This document shows, piece by piece, positions 21,039-32,607 of a DNA stretch of 64,000 nt; within the stretch, counting starts at the first letter, position 1; each line of letters opens with the position of its first letter. Source of the DNA: Cephalotus follicularis (lineage: Eukaryota; Streptophyta; Magnoliopsida; Oxalidales; Cephalotaceae); the NCBI GenBank assembly GCA_001972305.1, contig BDDD01002865.1, forward strand, positions 1 through 64,000, written 5' to 3'. Under the pieces are notes generated by a model. It saw nothing but the letters and a program-made list of their open reading frames with translations, did no database searches and was not told the DNA's origin. Position numbers and translations under genes: made by a program.

Positions 21039-21726
21039 TGGGAGTCAGTCATTTAATTTTGCTCTATTTTTTTAGTTTTTATCTGTACTATTTTATCTTT
21101 TGATAATATATCGGATTATATTGACTATGTCTTTTGCAATCAATTAAGTTGAATAAATTCATTTTTATTTCGACTACTTTGTTTAAACACATTAGTGTTT
21201 TACATGTTGACATGTCATATATATAATTGTTTAAAGTCTTGAGATGTGTGTCAATCTTGAGCAAAGGCTGAGACATTTAGTTATTGGCCTTAAAAGTATG
21301 TCTTATGACACATAAAGAATTTCACATGAAATAAGGTTAAGACATATAGGTTCATTTGAACCATACAGATTTTATCTAGTGAACCTGTGCCACTTAAGGA
21401 GAGAAAATTGGTGACTAAGAAAGGATAATACATGAGGAACTATTGGTGTTATCTAATCGTCACACTATCATATTAAATCCATGTTTGTAGTGCTAAAGAC
21501 TCTTGTGACCATGGAAGGTCATGTGTGGTTTAAAAGATGCAGTTATCGTCATAATTCCGAGTTTGAGGTTCCATGGGACATGATTGACTATTGGAACAGT
21601 CTCTAGACCAATATTTTTATGCGCGCAAAAACTTTAAAACTTAGTTGGTCTGTGTAATTGTTTTGATAAAATAAATATATCTATTTTTATTATTATGTAA
21701 CAATTAATATAGCACAAATAGAAGAA
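21039..21726 (+). other. COP-C 3' untranslated region
   Basis: Non-coding sequence lies between the RNase H stop and the 3' LTR and is repeated with small changes at 35562-36248. The LTR is preceded by AATAGAAGAA here and by the purine-rich GAAATGGGAGAA in copy 2, the polypurine tract. No gene is seen. Confidence 0.65.
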
Positions 21727-22217
21727 TGTAAGAATATTTTCTTATATGAGTTTATATTAATTGGGTATTTATTATTAAATAAAATCAGACTAACTATTGG
21801 TCTAGTAAATTGAGACATACATATTCTAAATAGTCTTATATGGATTGGCTAGCGTGGACAGTAGCAAACTAATTGGCTTTTGATGAGAGGGTCTATTATG
21901 TTACTAATTAGGATTATATAGATGGCTAGGTCTCCTCTCTTAACCCTAATATTGGACATAAAAGAAAACACACATACAGAGAAAAGAGAGAACGACTACT
22001 GTTCTTCTTTGTGCGTTACGGTGTCTCATCGAGCCAATGTTCATAGGGAATCAAGTGAGCTGTACCTTATCTAATCAGGATCACTACAGATTTCCGCTGC
22101 TTATCACAGATCCTAATATAATGTACGATTTCTATTATTGTTATTTAGGTATTTTTCTTCTATCTAAGGCGATCCTAGGGATTGATAAATTGATTCGGTT
22201 TACAATTTTATCTTACA
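21727..22217 (+). mobile_element. COP-C 3' LTR, copy 1 (491 bp)
   Basis: It runs from TGTAAGAATATTTTC to TTTTATCTTACA, with 5-base inverted ends, and lies after the RNase H region and purine tract. It contains TATA-like sequence (GGATTATATAGATGG, GACATAAAAGAAAAC) and a C/T-rich leader start. The counterpart is 36249-36738. No matching 5' LTR is present in the window. Confidence 0.82.
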
Positions 22218-22298
22218 ATGCACTTAATCAATAATATATAGTCACATAAACATAATAAATAAAATTTATCTATAAATAAAAGAATAAATAAATAAATA
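22208..22298. repeat. AT-rich segment, inverted copy of 12055-12145
   Basis: About 90 bases (AATGCACTTAATCAATAATA, then TATAGTCACATAAA, then AATAAAATTTATCTATAAA) are the near-perfect reverse complement of 12055-12145. They occur again at 36727-36820. The inverted partner in copy 2 is near 23870-23970. The origin is unknown. Confidence 0.65.
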
Positions 22299-22676
22299 TC
22301 TGACCTAGTAGTTTGACCTGCTCCTCAGCCATGATTCAATCCTACGAGATGCGTAGGAACGTGCACGGGGCTCATCTTCGTCTGTGTAGTAGTCTGAGTA
22401 GTCTTCCTCCATTGGATCTTGCTCTGATAGGTCCTGCTGGGGATCATAATTATAATCCCTTGCACTAAAGGACTCTGCTCTCAGAGATGTACTTGGTGAA
22501 CTTGAGGTTGTGTTTGTTCTAGGGCTGGTTGGCTTTTTAGCCTAATTTTGGCTTGTCAAATTGTTTGCCAGCAAAGGAGTGAGCCTCCCCATCTCTTGGA
22601 GGAGCTGGTTAAATTGTGAACTGGTGAGAGAAGTTTGACAGGGAGCGGCAGTAGGGTTGGTTTTCTTCGGAGGCAT
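22299..22676 (-). pseudogene. TAT-A gag start, duplicated fragment
   Basis: A repeat of 10505-10882: start codon at 22674-22676, MPPKKTNPTAAPC, the same stop after LTSQN, and DYNYDPQQDLSEQDPMEEDY further on. It is cut off at the duplication junction and is not a gene. Confidence 0.8.
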
Positions 22677-22719
22677 TATTGAAACAAATCACATCGCGTT
22701 TCCCACAGACGGCGCCAAC

Positions 22720-23202
22720 TGTTGATGCGAAAATCAACTTCACAACAGTCCTCCACGTGTGGAGGTTTGATTTGTTGGGAAAAGTGTAGGATGGTCCGAA
22801 GAATGTACTTGGTTTTGGTTCTCTGGTCTTCCCTGCACACAAAAGGTAAACTATCAAAAGTCTAGGAGCTTTTACTCCTGTGGACACTCCGATACTTAAG
22901 TTAGTTGATAGTAGAGAATATAATAAGAGTATGGTGAATTTTCTGACACCCACCCCCCCCATTGTCTTTCTTGAAGGTATTTATAGCCTTACCTGACTGT
23001 AATTGTCTCTGAACTGCTAGCATCATAGAGGAGATCATGGGTCCCCTGAATTTAGCCAAAATTCTCTGCCACTTGCTCCTTCTAGAATGGAGGAGTTATC
23101 TCTCCCATTATGACCATGATCTTGGGCAGTTTGCCCATGTGTATAGGGCTCCAAGTGACATGTGTCAGTGTCTTATTTATATAGGAATTTTCCCATATCA
23201 CA
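22720..23202 (-). mobile_element. TAT-A 5' LTR, duplicated copy
   Basis: The same 483-bp LTR as 10926-11408, with PBS at 22704-22719 and gag start beside it. I saw almost no differences between the two copies. Confidence 0.85.
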
Positions 23203-24784
23203 TGCTATGACTGTCTCATTAACATAAGATTATACATCGTCTCTAGTTAGTCGTTGTGTAACATGGATACCATTGTTAACTGATAGTTGCAATAAGTTAA
23301 AATGATTGAATGATGGGATGAGTGCCTATACGTAGTTAGCACTGTTTTATATAATGAACCGGACCGTAAAATGAATCAGATCTGACCCCCGGTTAATCTA
23401 GTCAATTAAAAAAATAAATTTTTGTAAGTTAAGTTAGATTGGTCAAACACGGTTGATCAGGTCGGGTCAACCGGTGTAATCTAGGTTTGATCGGTCAAGT
23501 AACTAAAAAATTTATCCTTTTGAATAAAAAAAATATTGTTTTTCTTAACGATCGGATCAGAGCTAGACACCTAGGCGAGTTGAGGTCTGATTCGAGTTTT
23601 AAAACATTGTAAAATAGCCTAATTAATTATTGTTATGAACATGAAAGATTGTTGAGAGAAAAATTCCAAAAGAAAAAAATTGATTGGTTAACATCAATCC
23701 TCTTTTTTTTGGTCTATAGTTAATATGAGCTCGCAAAGTTAATGATACTTTAAAATAAAAAACATAAAAAAAAGAAGGTTTCTATATTATATGAAAAAAT
23801 TCTCGTATATCTTCAGTACATAAGTCACATGGTATACTTAACAAATAGTACACAATCATATAAGTATTAACTATTTATTTTATCATTTCTTTTATAGATA
23901 AATTTTATTTATTATATTTATGTGACTATATATTATTGGTTAAATACATTTCTCTGAATATATACAATAATTGCTCTATTATATGGATCCAAGACTCATA
24001 AAATTGGCAACGAAGGCCTACAAGACACATGATTGGAAACACATTTGGCATTACGTTACATAATGATAAAAAGAGAAACAAAAAAAAGGGAACAAAAAGA
24101 ACCAATTATAATTAAGTACTCCTTTTCTTAACTATTAAGTCAGGACAATGTATTTTATTTTGTTAAATGATTTGATTCAGATCTTAACTATTTTGTGGAT
24201 ATGTTTTGATCCTAAATCTTGAGTGCGTAACTCTCTATAATTCACAAAGTAGAAAGACGGATAAAAGACATTAAGGTAAGATTTGAACTCAAAATCTGCA
24301 ATCACTCGTTTATAAGTAGTTCTTGAATTCAAAATCTTTGATCTTTAAGTTTACAACTAGTTCTAAATTAACAATATCTTCTAGAAATGGTTTATTATGA
24401 AATATTTAAGGCCAACCACTAAATGAGATATTCTATTTCTACCCATTAAAATATCATCACTATTCTTGAATGAGATATTCTTGAACCAGAATAATGATTC
24501 AATTATTCTCAATCTTTTTCATCCTTGAAATTATTATCAAATTAAGAAGGAAAGAAGATGGAGGAGAATTAAAGTGAGATTGTTTGTCGACGACTTAATA
24601 GCCCACAATTAATAAACCTCAAACTAACATACACTATATGGGTATTGACGTGACCCAAAAATTAATTTTTTTATGTGATATTATTTCAAAAAAAATTAAA
24701 ATTGGATTAAAGTACAGACGGTTAGACATGTTGGCCTTTACACATGTCAAAAATAAGACCAACTCATTCTTTATATAACACATG
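23203..24784. other. AT-rich non-coding stretch, duplicated copy
   Basis: It repeats 11409-13089 with scattered substitutions and small indels. It is shorter by about 100 bases near 24690, where copy 1 has an extra segment bounded by the word ATTGGATTAAAGTACAGA. No gene is seen. Confidence 0.65.
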
Positions 24785-25079
24785 ATCACTTCTCCAAGAA
24801 AACAACCAGTAATAACTCAAATGACTCCTACTCATTTTAGTAATGCCACATATCCCTTCGAATATTAATTAAATAAGATCAAGCAAATGTGTCATAATTT
24901 AACGATGACACAATTCGTAAAATCCACCTAACCAATATTTGATTTTATAATTGTCATCAAGACTAAATATGTTCGACATATTTATGAAGAAATCATTATC
25001 GGGTAAGGACCCTTTAAAATCTCGGTTAAAATCGGTGATGTTCATAAATTACCGAAATACCCCTAGGGTTCAGTTAAGC
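24785..25079 (-). mobile_element. COP-D-type LTR fragment, copy 2, left part
   Basis: It corresponds to 18247-18545 of copy 1 (ACTTCTCCAAGAAAACAACC onward) and contains the empty site of CHR-B at its left edge. It is split from 27584-28627 by an R2 LTR. TSD TAAGC is at 25075-25079. Confidence 0.75.
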
Positions 25080-27578
25080 TGTCACGCACCGAATCGTGGG
25101 TTGGGCCCCACAACTCGACACATGGCAATCCGTACAATCATCATAATCATTTATTAAAAATTTAAAACTTAAATAAATCATAAACATAATCCTTTATTTA
25201 ATGTGTGGATATGCAGACCCAGTTCGATACATTTAAAATATACTGCTATAAACCAGCAAGTAAAAAAAATAAATACATATTTATTCCTTGCAAGTCTGAT
25301 CATAAAGCGCACCGTCGAATAGGAGGAACTTACTATATTTTTATCCTTGATGCTACTGCGTCGTGCCACCACTATTTGTTCCTGTACCTGGCCCATTCAA
25401 AGGAATGGGTCAGCAACCCTGGGGGTTGTGTAGGTTACCACATATACGGGCACATACCAGAGGAAACAACAATATAAGCAGAGGAGAAAATATAATACAT
25501 GCGCGCATACCATAAAATATCATATAAAAGTCATCCCTTGTCCTCGGACTACTCTACTCAACCATACATATCAATCATGTTACAAAGGAGTCTAGTCCGG
25601 TCATCCTATGGTCTGGTCAGTGTGTAAGGTTCACGTTTAGGCTCACCTGCCCGCTGAATTCTCCTCCAGGTTCACCTTCTGAGCGGAATTCTCTCTTTGC
25701 TCACCTGCTCTGGCGGTTCACCCTTCGGATCACCAGCTCTGGTGGAATTCACATTTAGGTTCACCATTAGGCGGATTCGCCCGAGGATCACCTACCTCGC
25801 CGTATTCACCCATTGGGTTCACCTGCTCGGCAGAGTTCTCCCTACTTGGGCTCACTTGCATGGGATCATCCTTATACTTTCCTTACTATTTATATTTCAT
25901 TCCTTAAGCCTGACCAGGGCATATATTATACTAGGCGCATTTCTTGCGCAAAGCCACGTTGGAAATACAAGCATGGCCCATGCAAGGCCATATTTATCAC
26001 ATAAACGTTAGCCAGGGAAGCATGCAAGCCCATAATCCATTTCCCACCTCGTGGGTGTATGCAGGGGACATCTCTCCAGGGAATAACGCATGCATGGCTT
26101 GCATGCTTGGCTTCTGGGAGGGTAGAACTTAGCGTCGTCTCATGCTCGGCAAAGGCAGAGGAGAACCATGACGCGAGCATGGCAGGGAAGAGCCATGGAC
26201 AGCTCCTCTGGTGTTGGCACACAGCGCATGGCATCCCTGGCGTTATCGTCTCGGTACCAGTCTTCTGAGGCGTTGTCACCTTGGGCTCGTGGCTTCCAGG
26301 AGTTGTCACCTCGGCACCTGTCTTCTCGGCGCCTTGCCATGGAAGCTCATTGGTAGGTCGAGCATGGTGCTCGGCCTCATGCTCTACATACTTTGGACGC
26401 ATGCCTGGTAAGCATGGATGGTGGAGCTCGGTACCATGGCAGCTCAGGCATGGGACAGTGGAGCTTGGCACCATGGCAGCTCGGGCATGGCATGGAGCTC
26501 GGGCGTGGAGCTCGGGCATGGCATGGTGCTCGGCCATCACGCCTCCTCGGCACCATGCCTCCTCGGGCATCTCGTCTCCTAGGCGACATACTGTGGAGGT
26601 TCAATGGCATGTCTGGTGTAAACGCACAGGCGTTGTATAGATGCTTGGACACATGCGCCGGGTACACCGACGACGACGGGACCTCGGCGCTTGCCGGCGA
26701 GGAGCTCGGCATATAGCCATGATAGGATGCATGGCCAAGGAAGCTCAGGCTCTCCTTGTGGCGTCTCTGTAGCAACACCAACGTGCGAAACGTATTGTTG
26801 GTACAGGGATGCAAGTGCCAGGGGACAATGGCACATGTATTCAACTCATTTAAATATAATCACGCATATAACAATTCATATAAACAAATAGATAATTACA
26901 ATAACACTCGAACAAGAAAACATTCAATCACACACACACACACATAAGCTGGTAGGCACTCGGACATGGAGTAACCTACCTGGAGAAATGTTGAAAACGG
27001 AGATCGCCTAATTGCTCCTTAAATTATGGGTTTCCTTTGAAACTTGGGACTACTGCACACCTTTAGCTTTGCCAATTTCTCCTTCTCCGTTGCACAATTC
27101 TTGCTCCCAGGGAATGGGTATTTATAATTGAAGTGCAGGGGACATGAGGGCTCCCATGGACAGTACCCCCCTTGTCCTCATCTCAGATTTTTGCCAGAAT
27201 CTGGCCCCATTTCCCACTTTCTCACTTCTCTCGATTTTTCTAGATCCATGGAGTGCAAGAAAATGGCTAAAAGTGTGTCCCGAGGCTATCATCAGCCTTT
27301 TATACACAGGTGAGGAAGGTTCCAGAATTGTTGAGACAATTCTTACGGGTGAAGGCCATTACAAAGCTTTGGGCCGACCTCCCCCCCATGGGCCGAATTA
27401 GACTTTCTACATTAAAGCCCAATAAACCACATACTTCATTAAATTCGGACCAAGGAGAATAAAACAATCCCTTTAGCCCTAAGTCACAAATTATATTCTA
27501 TTAAGGCCCAAATAAATACTTTATAAAAATTCAGATCCAGCCCAATAATAATATTTTATAATATTTAGGGCTCTTACA
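25080..27578 (-). mobile_element. R2-family solo LTR, 2.5 kb
   Basis: On the plus strand it runs from TGTCACGCACCG to GGGCTCTTACA, the reverse complement of the R2 copy at 3445-6248. It has TG...CA ends and a perfect TSD TAAGC (25075-25079 and 27579-27583). It contains the TATA box (CCTTTTATAC region, 27297-27306), the GGTGARCC-type array (25630-25870), the double hairpin (about 25390-25440) and a CA microsatellite at about 26930-26945. No internal retrotransposon genes are present. Frames of up to 214 residues in its GC-rich part are compositional. Confidence 0.87.
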
Positions 27579-27583
27579 TAAGC

Positions 27584-28627
27584 CATTCTAAATAGTCCCA
27601 AACATATTTAAAATTCTTTCGGACTAATATCCAATATTTTTCAGATGGAAAAATTAATATAATTAATTTTTTCATAATTTATTACACACCTCCGTAACGC
27701 AAGACTTTTTAAGTCGTCGGTTCACGTGTACTATAATCCATGTCATACTTAGCCCTGATTGAGGTCTAAGGTAAGGATACGTCTCAACCCTAGATAATAC
27801 CTCGATAGCTAAAATATATGATAATTACTAGGACCTTTGGCAAACTATCTGAAAATCTAATTTCCAGTTTCAACCTTGGCCAAGGATTTCATGAGTCCAA
27901 AGTACAGTTAGACCATAATAGGGTCGATCACCTTCGCTCAGGTGTGACAATCTCATATTGCGCACTCGCTTATATTCGTATAGATTCAATCATACACAAA
28001 GACCACATGATTGCCAGCCTTGCGCAAGAACTGGGTAAGGTGGAGATCAAAGCATAACCGTCTCCATACAATATAGAGCAGCCGCTCAGGTCTAAGGATC
28101 AGATGAGTTCACGAACTCGCTAAGTGACTAGCACTTATACACAACCACAACAAGTAGGAGTCACATTGACACTAGAATAGCGACTATCTAAATAGTATTT
28201 CCTATGCGGGTCCAGTTCAGTGTACATGCTCCCAGCGCACACCTTGTATTTGCCCTAGTGTTGCAACACTGATGGTAGTGAGAGAATCTATCCTCCAATT
28301 CCCAAAAGCAGGCATCATACGCGCAAGTATATCCGGTTCACTAATGCCCACAAAGTGAACCTATGACTTGGAACTAATTCGACATAAAAAATAAGGTAAC
28401 AAATCTCACTGCCTCCATGCTTGACATCCAATCTTATGTCAGGGCATCACAAGCGTAAGTAGGTTTATATAGACTACTTCGCTTATATGATAAAACACAA
28501 GTGATATTTCCATATAAATTATACCAAAATAGCACATGTCATATATCTGTAATAAGACTGCTTATATACACAGATAGGTTCGATACAAAAGCCCATCCAA
28601 TGGCTTATCAGGTCACCCTATCTAACA
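27584..28627 (-). mobile_element. COP-D-type LTR fragment, copy 2, right part
   Basis: It corresponds to 18546-19596 of copy 1, ending CCCTATCTAACA at 28627, immediately before COP-C RT. On the minus strand this is the LTR start TGTTAGATAGGGTGACC, identical at that point to the COP-D LTR start at 45587. Confidence 0.77.
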
Positions 28628-29369
28628 ACAAATGGGTTTATAAGACTAAAAGGGATTTCGAGGGGAAGATTGAGAGGTTTAAAGCCAGATTGGTAACCAA
28701 GGGATTTACACAGAGAGAGGGAATGGACTATAATGAAACTTTCGCTCCAGTCTCTTCGAAGGACTTTCTCAGGGTAATTATGGCATTAGTAGCTCATTTT
28801 GATTTGGAGTTACACTAGATGGATGTAAAAACGGCATTCTTGAATGGTAATCTTGATGAGGAGGTCTATATGGTGCAGTCAGAAGGTTTTGCAGTTGATG
28901 GTAATGATCATCTTGTTTATAGACTCAAGAAGTCTATATATGGTCTTAAACAAGCTTCGAGGTAGTGGTACTTCAGGTTTGATGATGTTTTGACTTCTTT
29001 CAGTTTTAAAGAAAATCTGGTGAATCAGTGTATATATCACAAGGTCAGTAAGAGCAAATTCATTATTCTTGTGCTCTGCGTGAATGATATCTTGTTAACA
29101 AGCAATGATCTAGGCATGCTACATATAACCAAGCAGATGTTGTCTAGTGAGTTTGACATGAAGGACCTTGGTGATGCTTCTTTTGTCCTTGGCATTCAGA
29201 GTCATAGAGATCGTTCTCGCTATCTGTTGAGTTTGTCTCAAATGGCTTATATTGATCACGTTTTGGAGAGATTCAGTATGCTGGATTACAAACCAGAGAA
29301 TGTTCATGTTCTCAAAGGTGATAAGCTGAACTTGTTACAGTGTCCTAAGAATGATGTTGAAAGGGAAGC
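28628..29369 (+). pseudogene. COP-C reverse transcriptase, copy 2, first part
   Basis: It is homologous to 19597-20340: [56 protein letters not shown]. Stops not in copy 1 occur at 28816-28818 (TAG for Gln) and near 28965 (TAG). The active site reads CVNDILL, so the first catalytic Asp of YVDD is lost. The frame is cut at 29369 by the R1 LTR within the target duplication GAAGC. Confidence 0.85.
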
Positions 29370-32230
29370 TGTAACATCCGTGTCCCAGTAGTCTGTGTCT
29401 GTGAGGCTACGTGGCTTCTGTCTGTCTAGTTGTTAGTCTGTTTTTCTGACATTTGTTACATATGCATCATGACATTAATAAATTTTTTATGATTTTATTC
29501 TGATGGTTTCTTCATAACAAATAAAATTTTCCTTACTATAAATTAAATGACGTTTTTCTGAAATGACTGCTGAATTCAGAAAATAAGCCAAGTGATATAT
29601 CCTAAACATCCAATTTCTGTCCGTATTGATTAAATTCTGGACAAAAATCCAATCTGTTATGGTTGAATATATATAATGGAAAATGCCATTTTTATCTCAT
29701 TTTTTGGCTTTTTCTCTCTCCTCTCTCCCGTTCTCTCTCTCTCTCTGCTCCCTCTGCCACTGGCGTCATTGCAGAACTGACGCCGGCCAAGGTATCGGCG
29801 TGACCACCGCGTCCTCCTTAGTGCACCGCACCCCACCACCGGGCCGACAACCGCGTTGTGGCCGCCCGCAGAGCTTTTCTCTCTCCGCCGTCTCCGGCGA
29901 CCGTAACGTCAAGGCAAGCCCAGATTCGGCATCCTTGAGCAGCGGCGGTTAGAACACGACCAGCCCCGACCCATGACGACCCCGGCAACGCAGATCTATG
30001 GTGAAGGCAGCCATGCTCAACGCGCCCATTCTGGCCAGATGTTGCGGTGACGTGACCAACGCGCCTCGGATCTGTGTTCTCTGTCCTCTGGTGCACCAGA
30101 TGCGACTTTCTCTGCTGCTGATCAGCAACCGTGAGTGGCTGACACACATCGGCCAGCGTCGGCGCATGGGTCCATGGGATGTCAGCTTTTTGAGGCCCGT
30201 TTCTGACATCTTTTCGACTTTGTTTTCCATGTAGGCGTGATCCATTCCGGTTCGGCTCCGCGATTTCGGCTTCATGCTCCACTACGTCTTCTTTTGGTAA
30301 ACTTTGAACTATGTTCCCTTAATCTATTTTTCGTTGAATTCTGTATTTCTGTATCTGTATCTGTTTCTGTTATATATATGAACTTGAATTGTGTAATCGA
30401 TTCAAAATTGGATAACCTAGACAACCACTTAGACTTGGTTTAATGATTTTTGAAAGGGTGTTTAAATTGAAGGTTTAAACGATGTTTTAATAATCAGACT
30501 TCTGTTTCTGTTGACCGTATGGGTCATTATGGTTTTTTGACATCTGCATGCATTTCATTGCATAAAGCATTGCACGTCTTAGTACGTGTTTAAGTTCTGA
30601 TAGTCTGTTGTATGTCTGTCTGTTTGTCTGTTGGCAGAGGATCCTGCCTTTGAGGTCGGCCATGGAGGTGACCAGTCGTGGGACTTGCTCGTCTGTTCTG
30701 TGAGTGAAACGTCTTTCTTTAACCATTTTTACTCTGAAATGTTTTTAATGTTATGAATGTATAAGCGTGTTCGCTTATTTATTTCTGTATCTGAATGAAC
30801 TTGGTTTTTGGTTCGTTTCTGAAATCTGTTAAAGTTTTAATGTCTGAAACTTTTTTTAATGGTTTTTCAAATGTTCGCTCGATGATAGTCATACTATGAC
30901 GATATTTTTACTTGTATCTGTACTTGAAAGAAAAACGATTTCTGTATATGTTTGAAATCTGTTTTAAGTCTGTTTTGATACGTTAATGATTTTTGTATCC
31001 GTCTGAATCTGTTTTAAATATTTTTGAATCTGTTTTAAATCTGTTTTGAAGTAATGGTGAATTCTATACTTCTGAAATATGTTAAATATGTTTAGATGCA
31101 TGGTGATCTCGGTATTGTATTGGTTACATATCTGATGCCCATGAGAGGCTTTGTCTACACATGTATGACTTTTCTGTTCTAATGCTTTGATACGACGGTA
31201 TCATTGCCCTTCTGTTCTGCTGGACGTTCGGCTCGACAGGGCCCAGGCGTCAACCTTACCTAGTAGACACATTGCATATTTATATATTTATGCTTTAAAT
31301 TCTGCTTATTATTACATATATCTGAGTTTTTCTGATGATAAATCTGTTTCTGATAAAAATCTGAACTTCTGCTGATTCTGTTAATTTTTGTTTTGAAATC
31401 GGTTTGATAAATCTGATTTTCTGTTGATTCTGTTAGTTTTGAGTTGATGAGTTGTTTTATAAAATGGATTTTGGTTTTTCGTTCTGTTTTATTGATATTC
31501 TATTTAAGTTGTTTTATACTTTTGTTATATCTTTTATGCAAATATATGTTTTATTGCGAGCAAAACTCTGCTGAGTTTTTTTATTCCATCTCACTAGTTC
31601 TGTAGACAAACCCCTCCTCTGTTTTCTGTTTTTAGTTCTGACTGGTTAGTCTGCTGAGCTCTATCAGCTGGAGTCAGTTTGTCTGCTGAGGTGAGACCAC
31701 AACGGTATGCCTACCAGAGTCAACATATGCATACCATCCCTACATCAAGATTTGAAATTCTGCATTATTTATGTTTTATATAAATGTTTTGGTTTCGTTT
31801 AGAAGGGTTGAGCCCTATTTCATGATTTAAGCTTTGATAATATGGTTGAGGCGGAGCCCAACCCATACTTGTTTTCTGTTTAAATTGTGGTCTGCTGAAG
31901 GCTGAGCCCATTTTATAAACTGTTTCCTCCTTCGGGAGTGTGGTTGCTGAGGGATGAGCCTTTTTTTATAAATTGTGTTGTTCTTTACAGGGGGCATAGT
32001 CCGATAAACGAATACTACATGTCCGATTTTCATAAAAATTTAAGAGTTATAATTATTTTCAAGTTTTTCAAGAAATTTTTCTGTTTTCTTTATGTTTTGA
32101 AGAAATCCGTCTGTTTAAAAATGCATTTCTGAAACTCTGATATGCTGAACCTACGAAATGAGTCTCTAATGGGAGGCTTGGCCTCGTAGTGGGCATGACG
32201 GATTCCAGTGAGCTGAGTCCGGGCGTGTTA
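29370..32230 (+). mobile_element. R1-family solo LTR, 2.86 kb
   Basis: Inserted in the COP-C RT: both sides carry GAAGC (29365-29369 and 32231-32235), and copy 1 shows the uninterrupted sequence. It begins TGTAACATCCGTGTCC and ends GGGCGTGTTA. The expected final CA is TA here but CA in the copy ending at 967. Landmarks: TATA-like TATATATAATGG (29668-29679), a CT-rich leader, a GC-rich block (29760-30230), GGCAGAGGATCCTGCC, GACGTTCGGC, CATCTCACTAG, GGGCTGAGCCC. There are no internal genes or second LTR, so it is a solo LTR of an unidentified family. Confidence 0.87.
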
Positions 32231-32235
32231 GAAGC

Positions 32236-32607
32236 GATGAAGAAAGTGCCTTACGCTAGTGCAGTTGGGGGCATCATGTATGCTCAAGTATGTACTAGGC
32301 CGGATATTGCTTTTGTAGTAGGACTTCTTGTCAGGTATCAGTCTAACCCTGGTCATGATCACTGGGTGGCTGCCAAGAAGGTCTTATGATACTTGAAAGG
32401 GACAAGAGATTATATATTGACTTATAGGCGGGTTGATGATTTGCGGTTAGTGGGTTTTACAGATTCTGACTTTGCCGGTTGTCAGGATAACAGGAAATCC
32501 ACATCAGGTTATGTTTTTATGATGGCGGATGGAGCAGTATCTTGGAAAAGTGCAGAGCAGACATTGATTGCTTCCTCGACTATGCAGGCAGAGTTTGTAG
32601 CATGCTC
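32236..32607 (+). pseudogene. COP-C RT-RNase H, copy 2, middle part
   Basis: It continues the frame after the R1 insertion: MKKVPYASAVGGIMYAQVCT, RPDIAFVVGLLVRY, a stop at 32387-32389, then GFTDSDFAGCQDNRKSTSGY and SWKSAEQTLIASSTMQAEF. It is interrupted at 32607 by the second R2 LTR. Confidence 0.85.

Larger units (their letters stand above)
10505..22298. repeat. Tandem segmental duplication, copy 1
   Basis: The segment from TCTGACCTAGTAG to the AT-rich sequence after the COP-C LTR is repeated in the same order and orientation from 22299 to about 36820. Shared parts are the gag start, Tat 5' LTR, AT-rich stretch, COP-D-type LTR fragment, COP-C RT/RNase H and COP-C 3' LTR. Without later insertions each copy is about 6.5 kb. 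Copy 1 contains CHR-B and lacks the three insertions of copy 2. The junction at 22298/22299 joins AT-rich sequence to the middle of gag without evident homology. Confidence 0.85.

Noticed and set aside
25926..26570. 214-residue open frame and several overlapping frames on both strands
   Set aside because: They fall in the GC-rich, CATG-rich part of an R2 LTR. Long frames occur in several registers at once, as expected from composition, and are not conserved in the other R2 copies.
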